This document shows positions 35,826 to 44,454 of a stretch of DNA of 64,000 bases, in pieces. This DNA is from Peptoniphilus obesi ph1. Its GTDB lineage: Bacteria; Bacillota; Clostridia; Tissierellales; Peptoniphilaceae. The notes below the pieces were generated by a model. It made no database searches. It was not told the origin of the DNA and was given only the letters and a program-made list of their open reading frames with translations. Within the stretch, counting starts at the first letter, position 1. The number at the start of each line of letters is the position of its first letter. The DNA is taken from assembly GCF_000311865.1 (NCBI RefSeq), contig NZ_HE978580.1, forward strand, positions 194,413 to 258,412. Direction: 5' to 3'. Both the position numbers and the translations under genes were made by a program.

Positions 35826-37683
35826 TTCCTTCCTCCTTATCTTTAAATTCTGTAGTAATTTCTTCTTTATATTTTCCAAGCATCAATCCTTGATATTTGA
35901 ATCTTCCTACCTTTTCATTAAATACTAGTGGCCTTGGGACTTGTCTTTCTACTTTGTATTCAGCCTTTAATTTCCTAAGCACAAATGAATGACTAAGTTC
36001 TATTCTCTTCCAGGATTCATCAATCTTAATCTTTCCATCCCAAGCCTCCGTAGAACCAAGAGACTGACCAGAAATAGCTGCGATAGCATTATCTTTTCCA
36101 ATCATAGCTTGACCAGACTCAAGTCGTATTAAAACTGAAAAATTGTTCATCGTCTTTTCCTGAAGTTTAGTTAGTGGATAAAATAGATTTAGAATATGGT
36201 CACCACTTAAGTAGGTTTCTTTAGGAATGTGATGTTCTATTTTCGTATCATTGAAAACATAAGTAATAACTAGCCTTATTGGTATTTCTATATTTTCAAT
36301 GAAATCAAGTTCTTCTACTTCCTCTTTTTCTTCAAACTTTGGAGGATCATAGGATTTTCCATCATTATTTAAAACCTCTACTTGTTTCTTGACCTTTCTA
36401 GATATCTTTCTAGTCTTTTCTTCAGTATCGCAAATTATATTTAACAAGATTGAGGCATTAAAAATTGCCTCCGTTTCTTTATTGGAGGCAAATTCTATAC
36501 GAATTATTGGCGTATCTGTTGTTGAAAGATTAAAGGCTGAATAATTTGAATAGGCATGAACCACTAACTTTTCTGATTCAATCTGATTTAAAAGTCCTAC
36601 TATATTCTTATCATTCTTACTTTTAGCTTTAGATAAATATGGATTCTTTCCAACTCCTAAAATTCTGTGCTTACCATTTATCTTATATTCTATGTCAGTG
36701 ATAAGGCCTTCAATCTTTTCTTCTTCGTAAGAAATAGCTATTCTGTCTCCTACATCAAGACTTGGGTCTCCTATTGTTACCATATCAAAAGGTGTGTGGT
36801 GAATCTTACAAATTTCAGTAAGAAGAGCCTCACACATTCTTTTTCTTTTTTCTGGAAGTCCTAATTGCATTAAAGGATTTATTCCAAGATTCATAGTTAA
36901 CCCATCATCATTTTCTAAAGAGTAGTATTCAGCTATTTTAGTCTTTGCATTTGTTGAGTTGATGGCTGTATATCTTGTCTTAAAATCTGATATTGATGAA
37001 GAAAATCTTTCTCTCGTTTTAATTTCAGTTGATATACTTTCTGCATACTTTTTTAAAACTAATTTACCATCACGAGAAACCCCAGCAAAAGCACCAAGAG
37101 TTGATGCTATATAGTGAATAAAGTCCCTGTAAGTTTCTATATCATGGTCTTGATAAATTGCCAAGACTTCTTCACCATTAACAAAAGCTTTCACCTCATC
37201 TTCTGTCATACCTAGTTCTACCTTGCACTTCTCACATGATAATGTAAGTAATTCAAAAGCTGTACCAAAGGTATCTGTTACTGGGAAATTCTTATCAAAT
37301 CTAAGCATATAGTCATAGCCTTTTAGTTCTAAAATTTTCTTAGACCTATTTGCTTCAGTGACATCAAAAATTCCCATTGGTATGGTTTCTATCTTTTTAT
37401 TCTCTAATTCTTGATGATAAAAAAGTTCTAGCTTTGAATCTTCTAGAGAATACCTATCTATATCTGAAAAAAGACTAATGCCAAACTCTCCAGCATAAAC
37501 TGTACCTATTTCAAGTTCAGAAGATCCAGAGCATGAACGATGAATGTATCCAGACCCTTTTAAAATATCCTTATTCGTAAAAGGTATGGTGCTTTCATCT
37601 TTTAAGATGATATTTCCCGTCCAGTAAAATTTACGAGAATTCTTTTTTATAACTGTTTTATATTCATTGCTTGTTGGATACAT
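35818..37683 (-). CDS. Phage minor structural / tail-tip protein
   Basis: This 621-residue protein starts MYPTSNEYKTVIKKNSRKFYWTGNIILKD, a signature of siphophage tail-tip proteins that follow the Dit-like gene. The first 370 residues resemble the hub-forming part of Tal-like proteins (CGFFx-type folds with GMFDVTE and GYDYMLRFD segments). The C-terminal part carries carbohydrate-binding-like beta strands. The start ATG overlaps the TAA of the preceding gene. No peptidase motif was seen. It probably forms the tail tip that contacts the host. Confidence 0.7.
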   Translation of the reverse strand: MYPTSNEYKTVIKKNSRKFYWTGNIILKDESTIPFTNKDILKGSGYIHRSCSGSSELEIGTVYAGEFGISLFSDIDRYSLEDSKLELFYHQELENKKIETIPMGIFDVTEANRSKKILELKGYDYMLRFDKNFPVTDTFGTAFELLTLSCEKCKVELGMTEDEVKAFVNGEEVLAIYQDHDIETYRDFIHYIASTLGAFAGVSRDGKLVLKKYAESISTEIKTRERFSSSISDFKTRYTAINSTNAKTKIAEYYSLENDDGLTMNLGINPLMQLGLPEKRKRMCEALLTEICKIHHTPFDMVTIGDPSLDVGDRIAISYEEEKIEGLITDIEYKINGKHRILGVGKNPYLSKAKSKNDKNIVGLLNQIESEKLVVHAYSNYSAFNLSTTDTPIIRIEFASNKETEAIFNASILLNIICDTEEKTRKISRKVKKQVEVLNNDGKSYDPPKFEEKEEVEELDFIENIEIPIRLVITYVFNDTKIEHHIPKETYLSGDHILNLFYPLTKLQEKTMNNFSVLIRLESGQAMIGKDNAIAAISGQSLGSTEAWDGKIKIDESWKRIELSHSFVLRKLKAEYKVERQVPRPLVFNEKVGRFKYQGLMLGKYKEEITTEFKDKEEGNA

Positions 37684-38045
37684 TAGTACTCCTCCAATGA
37701 AAAAGATACTTCCCACAATCCTTTATAAGAAGTATCTTTTATTAATTTGACCTGCAACTTGTCTATATACATTTGTGTCTCTTTGAGTTCCAAGCTTTCT
37801 GTATCTAAGTATTTAACTTTAAGATTAGACTTATTAGCAAAACTACTCAATGTCTTTACAAGTTTAGGACTGCAAGAAAAACTTACAGAAATACTTGCTA
37901 CTTTGTTTCTAACAATATCTCTCTGAATAGTTCCTGCCTCTGTCTCTCCTCCAGTATCTGCTTCTATATCTCTAAACTCCAAATCATAAGAATTTGGTAG
38001 TGGTAGGTCTACTCCTTCAATAATTAAATATGATTGATATTTCAT
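37683..38045 (-). CDS. Small phage tail protein (DUF6711-like)
   Basis: This 120-residue protein starts MKYQSYLIIEGVDLPLPNSYDLEFRDIEADTGG and continues with a beta-rich body. It sits between the tape measure and the tail-tip gene and overlaps both by one or more bases. In related siphophages this slot is held by small DUF6711-type proteins, probably linking the tail tube to the tip. The family name is from memory and moderate in confidence. Confidence 0.6.
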   Translation of the reverse strand: MKYQSYLIIEGVDLPLPNSYDLEFRDIEADTGGETEAGTIQRDIVRNKVASISVSFSCSPKLVKTLSSFANKSNLKVKYLDTESLELKETQMYIDKLQVKLIKDTSYKGLWEVSFSLEEY

Positions 38046-41000
38046 TACCTACCTCCACTTCTTAAATTCTTACGCATAGATGCATTGACAATAACTTCAT
38101 CAAGGAGTGTTCCTCCAAGATAAACTGGTATGACTATATCTCCAGAATTTTCAGATTTTAAATTGATGTTTGCAAGTGCATCGGATATTTGTCTTCCTAT
38201 ATCAATTCCATTTATAGCTGATTCTTTATCATGTCCACCTATGCCAACAGCTGATATGCTTGGGCTTAAAACCAAATCACTTGCGACATTTTTCATTGAA
38301 GATTGTACTAGTCTTCTGCTCTTTTCTATTCCATTAGATAAGCCTTCCATAAAGTCTGGCATCCATGATTCATAGTCGGTAAGTGGGCCAACATCTGGAA
38401 CTGAAAAGTGCAAGTAAGACCTAATAGTTGATGCTACATTCGATACAGCAGATGTCACATTGCTAATCGCACTTCTAATCCCTCTTGCAATTCCGTTAAT
38501 CATATCGGCTCCCCATGTATAAGCTTGAGATGCCAAATTCTTAATATGATTAACCGCATTATTAAATCCATTTCTAATAGTGGACTGAATATTTGACATG
38601 GTCGATGAAATACTTGATCTCATAGAATTAAATGCAGACGATACTGCTGACTTCGCGGTATTTACTGCAGATGAAATAGTCGACTTTATGGAATTCCAAC
38701 CAGATGAAACAAAGGATTTAATATTATTCATCGTTGATGATATAAAGGTCTTTATCCCATTCCAGATTGATTCAAGGACTGTCTTAATAGAAGTCAAGAT
38801 CGTCTCAATAGTCGTTTTTATGTTTGTCCAGGATGTGGATATAAATGTTCCAATGGCAGTAATGACTGTTGTTAAAAACTCTTTTAGTCCATTCCAAATA
38901 GTCTCTACTTTTACTTTAATTGCATCCAGAACTGTTGAAATTAAAGTCCTAATACCTTCCCAAGTAGTCCTGATAAACTCTCCAACTGCTGTAAATACTT
39001 CTGTGGTTTTAGTTGAGATAGCTGTCCATATATTGGTAAAAGTAGTTTGAATTCCAGTCCAAAGGCTTGTAAAGAATTCTCCTAAACTTTGCCATAAACT
39101 CTTGGCTCCCTCAATAAAGGTATTCCAAGATTCAGTTAGAAAAGTTGTTATAGATGTCCATATACTGTTCCACCCTTCAGAAAGTCCATTCCATAGATTG
39201 GCAAAGAAGTCCTTGATGCCTTTCCAAGTTGTCTTAACTCCTTCAATAAATCCAGACCAGAATTCTGATAAGAAAGTAGTAATCTCAGTCCACGATTTTG
39301 TCCATGAATCTGATATCCCTTGCCAAAGGTTTACGAAGAATTCATTTATTCCATTCCAAATAGAAACTGTTGATTCCTTGATAGTTTCCCAAATAGAAAT
39401 AAGTCCTTCTCTAAACCAGTCGCACTTCTTCCATAAAAGAACAAGTCCAGCTATTACTGCACCAATAGCAATAGGGACAATACCTATAGCTGATACTACT
39501 GCAGTGATTGCTGGTATAAGTGTACCTGTAAAGATTCCAACTATCTTAGTTATTCCTCCTACTATTAGAGGCCCTTTGGTCATAATAGTTCCTATTGACC
39601 AGATAAGTTTTCCTACAATCATAAGTACAGGTCCAAGAGCAGCTATAAAAAGACCGATACCTGCAATAATACCTTTTACTGGACCTGGAAGGGCATTAAG
39701 TCCATTTACCAGTTTTGTTAATATATCTACTGCTTTTCTAACAGCAGGCATTAAAAGTTCTCCAAAGGATATGGCTAATTCTTCTAAAGCAGATTGTAAA
39801 ATCTTTAATTGACCAGCTAGGTTATCCTGCATAGTAGCAGCCATTTTTTCTGCTGTTCCATCTGCGTTATATATGGCATCACTTAAACTGTTGTAGTCTT
39901 TTTCACTGGCATTTATAATTGCCAACATTCCGGACATGGCATTTTTACCAAATATCATGGATGCCGCTTGTGCTTTTTGAGTTCCATCTAAATTAGCAAA
40001 GGCTACTCTAAAGGTACTTAAAGTCTCATCAAGGGAAAGACCCTGCACATCTTCAATAGATAAGCCCAACATGGACATTCCATTAATAACTTCTTTAGTT
40101 GGTGATGCGAGTCTTGTTAGTCCAGACCTTAAAGCTGTCCCTGCTTGTGAACCTTTTATTCCTGCGTTAGCCATTAAACCTATAGCTACTGCTGTATCTT
40201 CAACTGAATAGCCAAGTGTCCCAGCAATAGGTGCAGCATATTTAAAGGTTTCACCCATTAATGAAACATTGGTATTGGCATTAGATGATGCAGCAGCAAG
40301 GACATCAGCAAAGTGAGAAGAGTCTTCAGCTTTTAAACCAAAGGCTGTAAGGGCATCTGTAACAATATCTGAAGTAGTCGCTAAGTCCTCACCACTAGCT
40401 GCAGCAAGGTTCATGACTCCTTCAATACCACCAATCATGTCTTTACTTTTCCAACCAGCCATTGCCATGTAGTTCATAGCCTCTGCCGCTTCAGATGCTG
40501 AGAACTTTGTCTTGGCTCCCATTTCACGAGCCTTTTCCCTCAGAGCATCAAAGTCAGACCCTGTTGCACCAGATACTGCTTTTACCTTTGACATGCCTGA
40601 GTCAAAATCTGATGCAGTCTTTACAGCCGCTACCCCAAGACCTGCTACTGCAAGAGATACTGGCATCATTTTTCTTCCTACGTTTTCTATATTTTGCCCT
40701 GTGTTTTGCCATTTTTCTCCAGTAATAGCTATGTTTTGCAGGGTTTGATTAGTGGTTGCACCTTGCCTTTCTAAAGATTTAAGGGCTTGTTCTGTTTCAA
40801 TAATCTCTCGTTTAAGCGCATCATATTGCTCTTGGGAAATCTTTCCTTCTGCAAGAGCCTGTTCAGCTTGTTTTTGTGCCTCTTTCAAAGAAGTTAATTT
40901 GTTCTTTGTTTCTTCTAAGGTCTGTCCTAATAGCTTATGCTTTTGGGAGATAAGTTCTGTATTTCCAGGATCAAGTTTTAGAAGTTTATTGACATCACGA

Positions 41001-41110
41001 AGTTCTGATTGGGTATGTTTTATCTCCGTATTAACTTGTTTTAGTGCGGTCTGTAATTTGGTAGTATCTCCACCAATCTCAACAGTTATCCCTTTTATTC
41101 TATTTGCCAA
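38045..41110 (-). CDS. Phage tape measure protein (TP901 core)
   Basis: This 1021-residue protein fixes tail length. The first 150 residues are a coiled coil. Next is a TP901-type core (LREKAREMGAKTKFSASEAAEAMNYMA, DALTAFGLKAEDSS) and a hydrophobic segment around residues 480-560. A long repeat region follows, in which W-x-x-I motifs recur about every 30-40 residues (SIWNGI, LWQGI, EFWSGF, TWEGI). The tryptophan-rich repeats are typical of tape measures. Two long plus-strand frames inside it are shadows of this repeat bias. Confidence 0.93.
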   Translation of the reverse strand: MANRIKGITVEIGGDTTKLQTALKQVNTEIKHTQSELRDVNKLLKLDPGNTELISQKHKLLGQTLEETKNKLTSLKEAQKQAEQALAEGKISQEQYDALKREIIETEQALKSLERQGATTNQTLQNIAITGEKWQNTGQNIENVGRKMMPVSLAVAGLGVAAVKTASDFDSGMSKVKAVSGATGSDFDALREKAREMGAKTKFSASEAAEAMNYMAMAGWKSKDMIGGIEGVMNLAAASGEDLATTSDIVTDALTAFGLKAEDSSHFADVLAAASSNANTNVSLMGETFKYAAPIAGTLGYSVEDTAVAIGLMANAGIKGSQAGTALRSGLTRLASPTKEVINGMSMLGLSIEDVQGLSLDETLSTFRVAFANLDGTQKAQAASMIFGKNAMSGMLAIINASEKDYNSLSDAIYNADGTAEKMAATMQDNLAGQLKILQSALEELAISFGELLMPAVRKAVDILTKLVNGLNALPGPVKGIIAGIGLFIAALGPVLMIVGKLIWSIGTIMTKGPLIVGGITKIVGIFTGTLIPAITAVVSAIGIVPIAIGAVIAGLVLLWKKCDWFREGLISIWETIKESTVSIWNGINEFFVNLWQGISDSWTKSWTEITTFLSEFWSGFIEGVKTTWKGIKDFFANLWNGLSEGWNSIWTSITTFLTESWNTFIEGAKSLWQSLGEFFTSLWTGIQTTFTNIWTAISTKTTEVFTAVGEFIRTTWEGIRTLISTVLDAIKVKVETIWNGLKEFLTTVITAIGTFISTSWTNIKTTIETILTSIKTVLESIWNGIKTFISSTMNNIKSFVSSGWNSIKSTISSAVNTAKSAVSSAFNSMRSSISSTMSNIQSTIRNGFNNAVNHIKNLASQAYTWGADMINGIARGIRSAISNVTSAVSNVASTIRSYLHFSVPDVGPLTDYESWMPDFMEGLSNGIEKSRRLVQSSMKNVASDLVLSPSISAVGIGGHDKESAINGIDIGRQISDALANINLKSENSGDIVIPVYLGGTLLDEVIVNASMRKNLRSGGR

Positions 41111-41152
41111 TATCTCACCTCCTCTTTAGAGATATATTTATCAGTGTTTTTG

Positions 41153-41199
41153 TTGATGTTTTTATCAATTTTTGCTATACTTATCTTGAGGTGATAAGT
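41153..41199 (+). promoter_or_regulatory. Promoter and operator of the plus-strand RelE-type module
   Basis: TTGATG and TATACT are 17 bases apart (41153-41181). A seven-base inverted repeat ACTTATC/GATAAGT (41179-41199) spans the ribosome binding site up to the start codon. That is where an autoregulating antitoxin would bind. Confidence 0.65.
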
Positions 41200-41523
41200 A
41201 TGAATTTTGTAAAAGAATTATCCAATAAGACTGTATCCATTTCTGAATTCAATCGAGGTCTAGCTGGACGTATTTTCGATGATGTTAAAGTAAATGGTTC
41301 TAAAGTTGTATTAAAAAATAACGCCCCTGAGTGCATTCTTCTTTCCCCAGATGAATATATGAAACTTATTGATGAACTCGAAGATGCAAGAGATCTTATG
41401 CTTGCCAATACAAGGATGTCATCAATGGATAAATCCGATTTAATTTCTCAAGATGAATTTGAAGAAGCCTTTCATATCAATTTAAATGAAGTCTCTCCTC
41501 TTGATGAGGACGAAATTGAATGA
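41200..41523 (+). CDS. RelB/Phd-type antitoxin
   Basis: This 107-residue protein has a Phd/YefM-type N-terminus (VKELSNKTVSISEFNRGLAGRIFDDVKVNGSKVVLKNNAPECILLSPDEYMKL, which binds DNA) and an acidic C-terminus for toxin binding. The start ATG follows TTGAGGTG. It runs opposite to the phage late genes, between tape measure and tail chaperone, so it is a cargo gene. Its stop overlaps the start of the toxin frame. Confidence 0.8.
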   Translation: MNFVKELSNKTVSISEFNRGLAGRIFDDVKVNGSKVVLKNNAPECILLSPDEYMKLIDELEDARDLMLANTRMSSMDKSDLISQDEFEEAFHINLNEVSPLDEDEIE

Positions 41524-41848
41524 ACTATAAACTATCCTTTATAAAAGAAGCCATCCAAGACTATAAAGCCTTAGATGGATCTCAAAGAAAATTGTCGATA
41601 AAGCACTTAAGAGGATCTTGATAAATCCTCTTCCTAATACTGAAGGTGGGTATGGCAAGCCTCTTTCTAACCTTTCTGATTCTAAGCTTGCTGGTCTTAT
41701 GAAAATTAAACTTAAGAGTTCAGGTCTTAGGATCGTTTATAAATTGGAAAAATCAGATGACGAAGTTCTTGTCATTATTATCGGTGCAAGAGCGGAATCC
41801 AAAGTCTATAAAGACGCTGAAAAAAGAGTAGCTAAGCTTGAAGATTAA
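41520..41848 (+). pseudogene. RelE/ParE-type toxin, single-base frameshift
   Basis: The first 24 codons read MNYKLSFIKEAIQDYKALDG and SQRK. The frame then hits a stop, while the next frame continues VDKALKRILINPLPNTEGGYGKPL through KIKLKSSGLRIVYKLEKSDDEVLVIIIGARAESKVY. This is a complete RelE-like fold. A run of four A at 41588-41591 would need a fifth A to restore it. The toxin is therefore inactive here, unless the base is a sequencing artefact. Its last bases run convergently into the end of the tail chaperone frame. Confidence 0.8.
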
Positions 41849-42383
41849 AATTTATCAAAGTCTTCTTGCGTAGCTACTTCTTTATATTTATAGTCGTCAT
41901 TATTCTTTTCTGTAAACATATCATTTACAAGTCCAATTGTTAGTAGAGATAAATCAGAAACAGAAAGACCAAGTTCCACTGCCCTTAATAGAAACAAGGG
42001 TGTAGTCATTGGTCTTTCTGTTGGCCTTACTTTTTTTTAGGAACTTCTTCCGATTTTATATTAAGTCCCCATAATTCAATTAGCTGAGGTAGAATTTGAT
42101 AAATTGAAAAGGTTGAGAAATTATCCAACCATTCTTCTGGACTATCTGGTACAGATTTATCTCCATGCTTTGCCATTACATAGGCTATATTTTCAAATAG
42201 TTCTAATGAGCCTATATCTAGATTGGATTTATCTTCATCATTTTTCTTCATGGATTTTTCAAGTTCCATTAAGTCTTTGAAGATATCTCTTCCAAATTTA
42301 AGTCTATAGATTCTTGGGATTGCTGCTGATGCACGGAAAACAACTTCTTTCCCATCGATTTGAATTTTCTTGGTTAGTGCCAT
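41845..42383 (-). CDS. Tail assembly chaperone, frameshifted long form (G-T type)
   Basis: A -1 slip just before the stop of the short form joins it to an overlapping open frame of 61 codons. That frame reads VRPTERPMTTPLFLLRAVEL and later LSVSDLSLLTIGLVNDMFTE, ending QEDFDKF. The resulting protein is about 179 residues. This is the lambda gpG/gpGT strategy, used by most long-tailed phages to make the two chaperone forms in fixed ratio. The extension is clearly of the known T-domain type. Confidence 0.85.
42027..42383 (-). CDS. Tail assembly chaperone, short form (G type)
   Basis: This 118-residue protein sits between the major tail protein and the tape measure, the fixed location of the chaperone. 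Its body is MALTKKIQIDGKEVVFRASA, then IPRIYRLKFGRDIFKDL and a helical remainder that ends in PKKK just before a stop. The stop codon lies right after a slippery sequence. It is needed for tail tube assembly around the tape measure. Confidence 0.88.
   Translation of the reverse strand: MALTKKIQIDGKEVVFRASAAIPRIYRLKFGRDIFKDLMELEKSMKKNDEDKSNLDIGSLELFENIAYVMAKHGDKSVPDSPEEWLDNFSTFSIYQILPQLIELWGLNIKSEEVPKKK
42030..42036 (-). other. Slippery site for programmed -1 frameshift
   Basis: On the minus strand the in-frame heptamer A AAA AAG ends a run of eight A and a G, directly before the TAA of the short chaperone. AAAAAAG is the most shift-prone heptamer in bacteria. The downstream -1 frame encodes the expected T domain. 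Confidence 0.85.
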
Positions 42384-42385
42384 AT

Positions 42386-42982
42386 TTATTTACCTCCAAC
42401 ACTTGCTCTTGAAGGTGTTACTGTATTTTCTGTTGGCATATAGACTGACTTGTACCAACCATCATAAGTTTCCTTTGTAGTCTCTTCGCCTGTTCTAGCC
42501 TTTACATTTCCATTTGGAAGTGGTCTTGCTTGAATAGACAAGGTTTCTGGTTGGACTTCTCTTGATTCCTCGTTGGTTTCTCCTTCAAGAGTAGGTCTTG
42601 CTGCTGAGCAGTTATACATGACGTGACGGATTTTCTTTTGGTCACCATCAAACTCAAATAACAGTGCAAAGTTTGCAGTTTCGGAATTTGAAGACTCAAT
42701 AAGAACTTTATTTGAATCTGATCTTTCCATCAAAACATCCGTCCTAAAGGATTCTGGAATAAGGGCGATTTCTAAATCTCCATCATATCCCATATTGTTT
42801 GAAATAGTGTAGTATTCAATTCCATCTGCATAAAAGCTTTCAGGCTCTCCATTAGGATCCAATGAAATTGAAACAGCACCAGGCATTGGCACTGGTGTTT
42901 TATATTTAATAACGCCCTCTTCAGCTTTATCGAATAATGCATAATGCACATTGCAAATATTAAACTTTACCTTATTTGCCAT
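42386..42982 (-). CDS. Major tail protein
   Basis: This 198-residue protein starts MANKVKFNICNVHYALFDKAEEGVIKYKTPVPMPGAVSISLDPNGE and fits the phi13-type/Siphovirus major tail tube family. The FYADGIEYYTISNNMGYDGDLEIALIPESFR segment is strongly conserved in that family. The ATG follows GGGAGG at seven bases. It is preceded by a partial copy of its own start (42972-43151). The order head-tail joining genes, tail tube, chaperone is standard. Confidence 0.88.
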   Translation of the reverse strand: MANKVKFNICNVHYALFDKAEEGVIKYKTPVPMPGAVSISLDPNGEPESFYADGIEYYTISNNMGYDGDLEIALIPESFRTDVLMERSDSNKVLIESSNSETANFALLFEFDGDQKKIRHVMYNCSAARPTLEGETNEESREVQPETLSIQARPLPNGNVKARTGEETTKETYDGWYKSVYMPTENTVTPSRASVGGK

Positions 42983-43151
42983 AATTGTTACCTCCCATAA
43001 ATTGTAGTGAGTCAGCTCCATCACAATTCTCTTCGCTCCTTATCAGTCGCAGAGAATTGGATTGCGTGACATCTGACCTACCTTCCACTCGCAAGGCTCG
43101 TGGGGTTAGGTCATTAACATTACAAATATTAAATTTAACTTTATTAGCCAT
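42972..43151 (-). CDS. Duplicated start of major tail protein gene fused to a foreign insert
   Basis: A 59-codon frame behind its own GGAGG site starts MANKVKFNICNV, identical at protein level to the major tail protein start. Six of these twelve codons differ at the third base. It then runs into unrelated sequence (NDLTPRALRVEGRSDVTQSN) and stops 11 bases into the real gene. The insert, roughly 43,000-43,113, is GC-richer and holds two inverted repeats (CAATTCTCT/AGAGAATTG and TGACCTA/TAGGTCA). It may be expressed as a short peptide, but more likely it is a scar of insertion or recombination. Confidence 0.6.
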   Translation of the reverse strand: MANKVKFNICNVNDLTPRALRVEGRSDVTQSNSLRLIRSEENCDGADSLQFMGGNNYGK

Positions 43152-43470
43152 TTTTTACCTCCATAGTAAATTCATAGAGAACTTCATAGAGTCTTTCTGA
43201 TTCAATCCAAACTTCAGACTTTTCATAATAGATCTTTTCTCTATCAAGTATCTCTTCTATTTTTTCTTCTAATTTTAAATCTTTCTTATCGGTATAAAGT
43301 TCTAAGTCTATCTGGGTGTTTTTATAGAAAACTACTCCATCTGCACCAAAGTGTTTATTCTTTGGAAATAGATAGACTATAAATGGTGGAGAAGGGCTTT
43401 CTCCTTCAGCAAAGTGCGAGTATGCAAATGGGAGTCCTATCTTTTCAATTATTTTTAATAGCCTATCCAT
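43144..43470 (-). CDS. Phage tail terminator-like protein
   Basis: This 108-residue protein occupies the tail-terminator slot, after the HK97 gp10-like gene and before the tail tube gene. It reads FAYSHFAEGESPSPPFIVYLFPKNKHFGADGVVFYKNTQIDLELYT. That is the pattern of small proteins that cap the tail tube in siphophages, with a short amphipathic C-terminus (LYEVLYEFTMEVK). It overlaps its upstream neighbour by eight bases. Confidence 0.7.
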   Translation of the reverse strand: MDRLLKIIEKIGLPFAYSHFAEGESPSPPFIVYLFPKNKHFGADGVVFYKNTQIDLELYTDKKDLKLEEKIEEILDREKIYYEKSEVWIESERLYEVLYEFTMEVKNG

Positions 43471-43843
43471 CTTGTAATTTCCTCATTATATTTTCTTCCA
43501 ATTCTCTTACTCCTTTCTCTTCAGCTGGTCCAATGTGTGGCTTAGCAGATACTCTTCCTCCCTGCCTAAGAACATGACCTTTTTCAAGTAGATGAGCCAG
43601 CTGGTATCTATTTCTTGAGTGAACCACAAGTTCTATTGAATTTGAAGTTTCTTTCATAGTTTTTACAGACCAGGACTTAGAATATTTCCTTGTTTCTCCT
43701 ACAGGTGCATTTTCTTGTATGTCTTTTCTAATATTACTACCAGTCTTTTTAACTTCCTTTTTGACTTCGTCTGTTGCCATATCAGAATATTCTTCTAAGC
43801 CTTTCATTATTTCACTGGCGAGGTTTTCAATTTTTACATTCAT
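43463..43843 (-). CDS. HK97 gp10-like head-tail protein
   Basis: This 126-residue protein carries the family signature AHLLEKGHVLRQGGRVSAKPHIGPAEE together with the N-terminal NAPVGETRKYSKSW motif. HK97 gp10-like proteins complete the neck of long-tailed phages. The start overlaps the end of the preceding gene by four bases. Confidence 0.85.
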   Translation of the reverse strand: MNVKIENLASEIMKGLEEYSDMATDEVKKEVKKTGSNIRKDIQENAPVGETRKYSKSWSVKTMKETSNSIELVVHSRNRYQLAHLLEKGHVLRQGGRVSAKPHIGPAEEKGVRELEENIMRKLQDG

Positions 43844-44172
43844 CTACTCACCTTCCTACTTCTAAACTTTATAAGTCTATTTTTATAGTTCATAAAGTCA
43901 ATTGATATGATATTGTACATTTCATCATCAAATAGAATTCTGTATTCTGAAGTGTTAATATTCTTTAACCTATTTTGAAATCTTACAGTAAAAGAAATGT
44001 CTGACCTGTCTACTTCCATTCCTAAAAAAACCTCTTCACCTTTTCCTTGAAAGGAAATATAGGCTGATGTTGTTAGATAGTCCATCCATACTGATTTATG
44101 GTTACCAATTCCATCCACCTCAACATTTTTATTTTGAAAGATTATTTTTCTATTTAAATCCGATATCTTCAT
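43840..44172 (-). CDS. Head closure (head-tail adaptor) protein
   Basis: The 110-residue protein fits the SPP1 gp16-like head closure family. It starts MKISDLNRKIIFQNKNVEVDGIGN, has WMDYLTTSAYISFQGKGEEVF, a central strand SFTVRFQ and a YNIISIDFMNYKNRLIKFRSRK tail. It plugs the portal vertex after DNA packaging. It overlaps both flanking genes. Confidence 0.82.
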   Translation of the reverse strand: MKISDLNRKIIFQNKNVEVDGIGNHKSVWMDYLTTSAYISFQGKGEEVFLGMEVDRSDISFTVRFQNRLKNINTSEYRILFDDEMYNIISIDFMNYKNRLIKFRSRKVSR

Positions 44173-44444
44173 TAGAACTCAGCCTTTCTCATTCCAAATA
44201 ATAAAGCCCTTAGAGTTAAGTTTAGTTCAGAATAATCTGCCTCTTCTCTGTGTTCATAAAGATAAGCAGTCATATAGAGGACAGCTATCTTTCCATTTGG
44301 ATTTTTAGAAAGTTCTTCTTCACTATCAACCCTGGCTACATCCATGGAGTGCTTTATTGATGATTGGATGAAAGAATTAATCATCTCATCCTCATCATCA
44401 AAATCCACCCTTAAATAGGACTTTGCCTCCTCAAGAGTAATCAT
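44172..44444 (-). CDS. Head-tail connector (gp6-like)
   Basis: This 90-residue helical protein starts MITLEEAKSYLRVDFDDEDEMINSFIQSSIKHSMDVA, the signature of HK97 gp6/SPP1 gp15-type connectors. These form the ring below the portal. It lies right after the capsid gene, as expected. Confidence 0.87.
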   Translation of the reverse strand: MITLEEAKSYLRVDFDDEDEMINSFIQSSIKHSMDVARVDSEEELSKNPNGKIAVLYMTAYLYEHREEADYSELNLTLRALLFGMRKAEF

Positions 44445-44454
44445 AATTTACTCC

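Noticed and set aside
38598..39812. Two long plus-strand open frames opposite the tape measure gene
   Set aside because: They mirror the repeated W-x-x-I coding of the tape measure, have no ribosome binding site and have low-complexity hydrophobic translations. They are shadows.
42502..42699. Second minus-strand frame inside the major tail protein gene
   Set aside because: No start signal and no conserved motif; overlaps a well-supported gene in another frame with only 65 codons. Not comparable with the intein case.
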